Shown here: piece by piece, positions 63,496-64,000 of the stretch | Position numbering within the stretch: position 1 is the first letter of the stretch | Layout of the letters: every line of letters begins with the position of its first letter | NCBI GenBank assembly: GCA_012295275.1 | Contig: CM022671.1 | Span: forward strand, 11,375,178-11,439,177 | Length of the DNA: 64,000 bases | Reading direction: 5' to 3' | DNA from: Chrysomallon squamiferum | Taxonomy: Eukaryota > Mollusca > Gastropoda > Neomphalida > Peltospiridae | Position numbers and translations under genes: made by a program | The notes under the pieces: generated by a model | What the model was told of the DNA's origin: nothing | Databases searched by the model: none | Seen by the model: only the letters and a program-made list of their open reading frames with translations

Positions 63496-64000
63496 AAGAA
63501 TTTGATCAATAGTTTTTATAATTGTTTCCCATTTTTTTAAAAGTATAACATAAATAATTTTTAAAGGGTGAACAAATATGCATACAATACTGCTAATACA
63601 ATTTTAAAACATAAAAACACACCAAACCAAAAAAATATTAAACTGCCTAACATTCATTTAAGTATTTTGACAAATTACTGTACATCTAAAAACAAAAATA
63701 CATTACTTTTAGCTACTACACAACACTAGAACTACAAAAACGTTATGGACACCCAAAAGATAATGAAGACAGACGTTTAAATTCTCCAAAAAGCAACAAT
63801 CTATTACTAAATTTTAAAATTTTCTTTATTTTGGTTTCTGCATATCCGACTTGCAAAAGCTTAATATTTTCAGCATATTTAAAGAACAGAAAATTTTCAT
63901 TTAGTAAAAATTCAAACTACTGATGAAACGTTTCACACAGTCTTAGTCGTAAGTAGTATTGTTTTAAAATTATCATTAACTGTTAAAATATCCTAGCTGA
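63496..64000. other. AT-rich DNA, no feature seen
   Basis: No coding, RNA or repeat signal is visible beyond general AT richness. Confidence 0.5.

Overview
This window is animal (metazoan) nuclear DNA. It is strongly AT-rich, genes are split by many short GT-AG introns, and intergenic and intronic DNA is crowded with microsatellites, minisatellites and decayed transposons. The proteins are clear animal orthologues, and the repeats (long GA/CT arrays, a MULE-type transposase tail, an RTE-like LINE tail, palindromic elements) suit an invertebrate such as a mollusc or another lophotrochozoan. The phylum is a guess and is not resolved by the sequence.

Layout. 1-19 kb is gene-poor: four 60-100 bp GA/CT arrays, a CRE-plus-TATA promoter-like island near 3 kb, a 19-bp minisatellite carrying CRE-like sites (9.06-9.65 kb), and a broken transposase (12.3-12.8 kb). 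At 19.4-21.1 kb an intact single-exon DYRK2-type kinase lies on the minus strand. Divergent from it, a complete 24-exon gene for the coatomer gamma subunit (COPG) runs from 22.8 to 35.2 kb. I could join all its exons into an 873-residue protein without a break. Two related palindromic transposable elements sit in its introns. After about 6.5 kb without a recognised gene, a 13-exon PTPDC1-like phosphatase gene occupies 55.6-41.7 kb on the minus strand. A small intronless ORF for a possible tail-anchored protein follows at 57.7-58.4 kb. The end of the window holds a relic copy of one PTPDC1 exon (59.0 kb) and a LINE tail (63.2 kb).

The most unusual part is the PTPDC1-like gene. A 3.5 kb satellite of 46-bp units has grown out of one of its 3' splice sites, so every intact unit carries a copy of the acceptor and the first bases of the exon. 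A 39-bp minisatellite abuts the 5' splice site of intron 1, the donor of exon 2 is present in three tandem copies, and a 33-bp minisatellite fills another intron. The gene also has a 22-nt microexon and one exon in the phosphatase domain whose reading frame is disrupted. In COPG, one palindromic element carries an antisense copy of the last ~66 nt of another COPG intron, ending within 2 nt of its splice acceptor.

The genes have unrelated housekeeping or regulatory roles (kinase signalling, COPI vesicle coat, probable centrosome/cilium phosphatase). Nothing suggests that they form a functional cluster.
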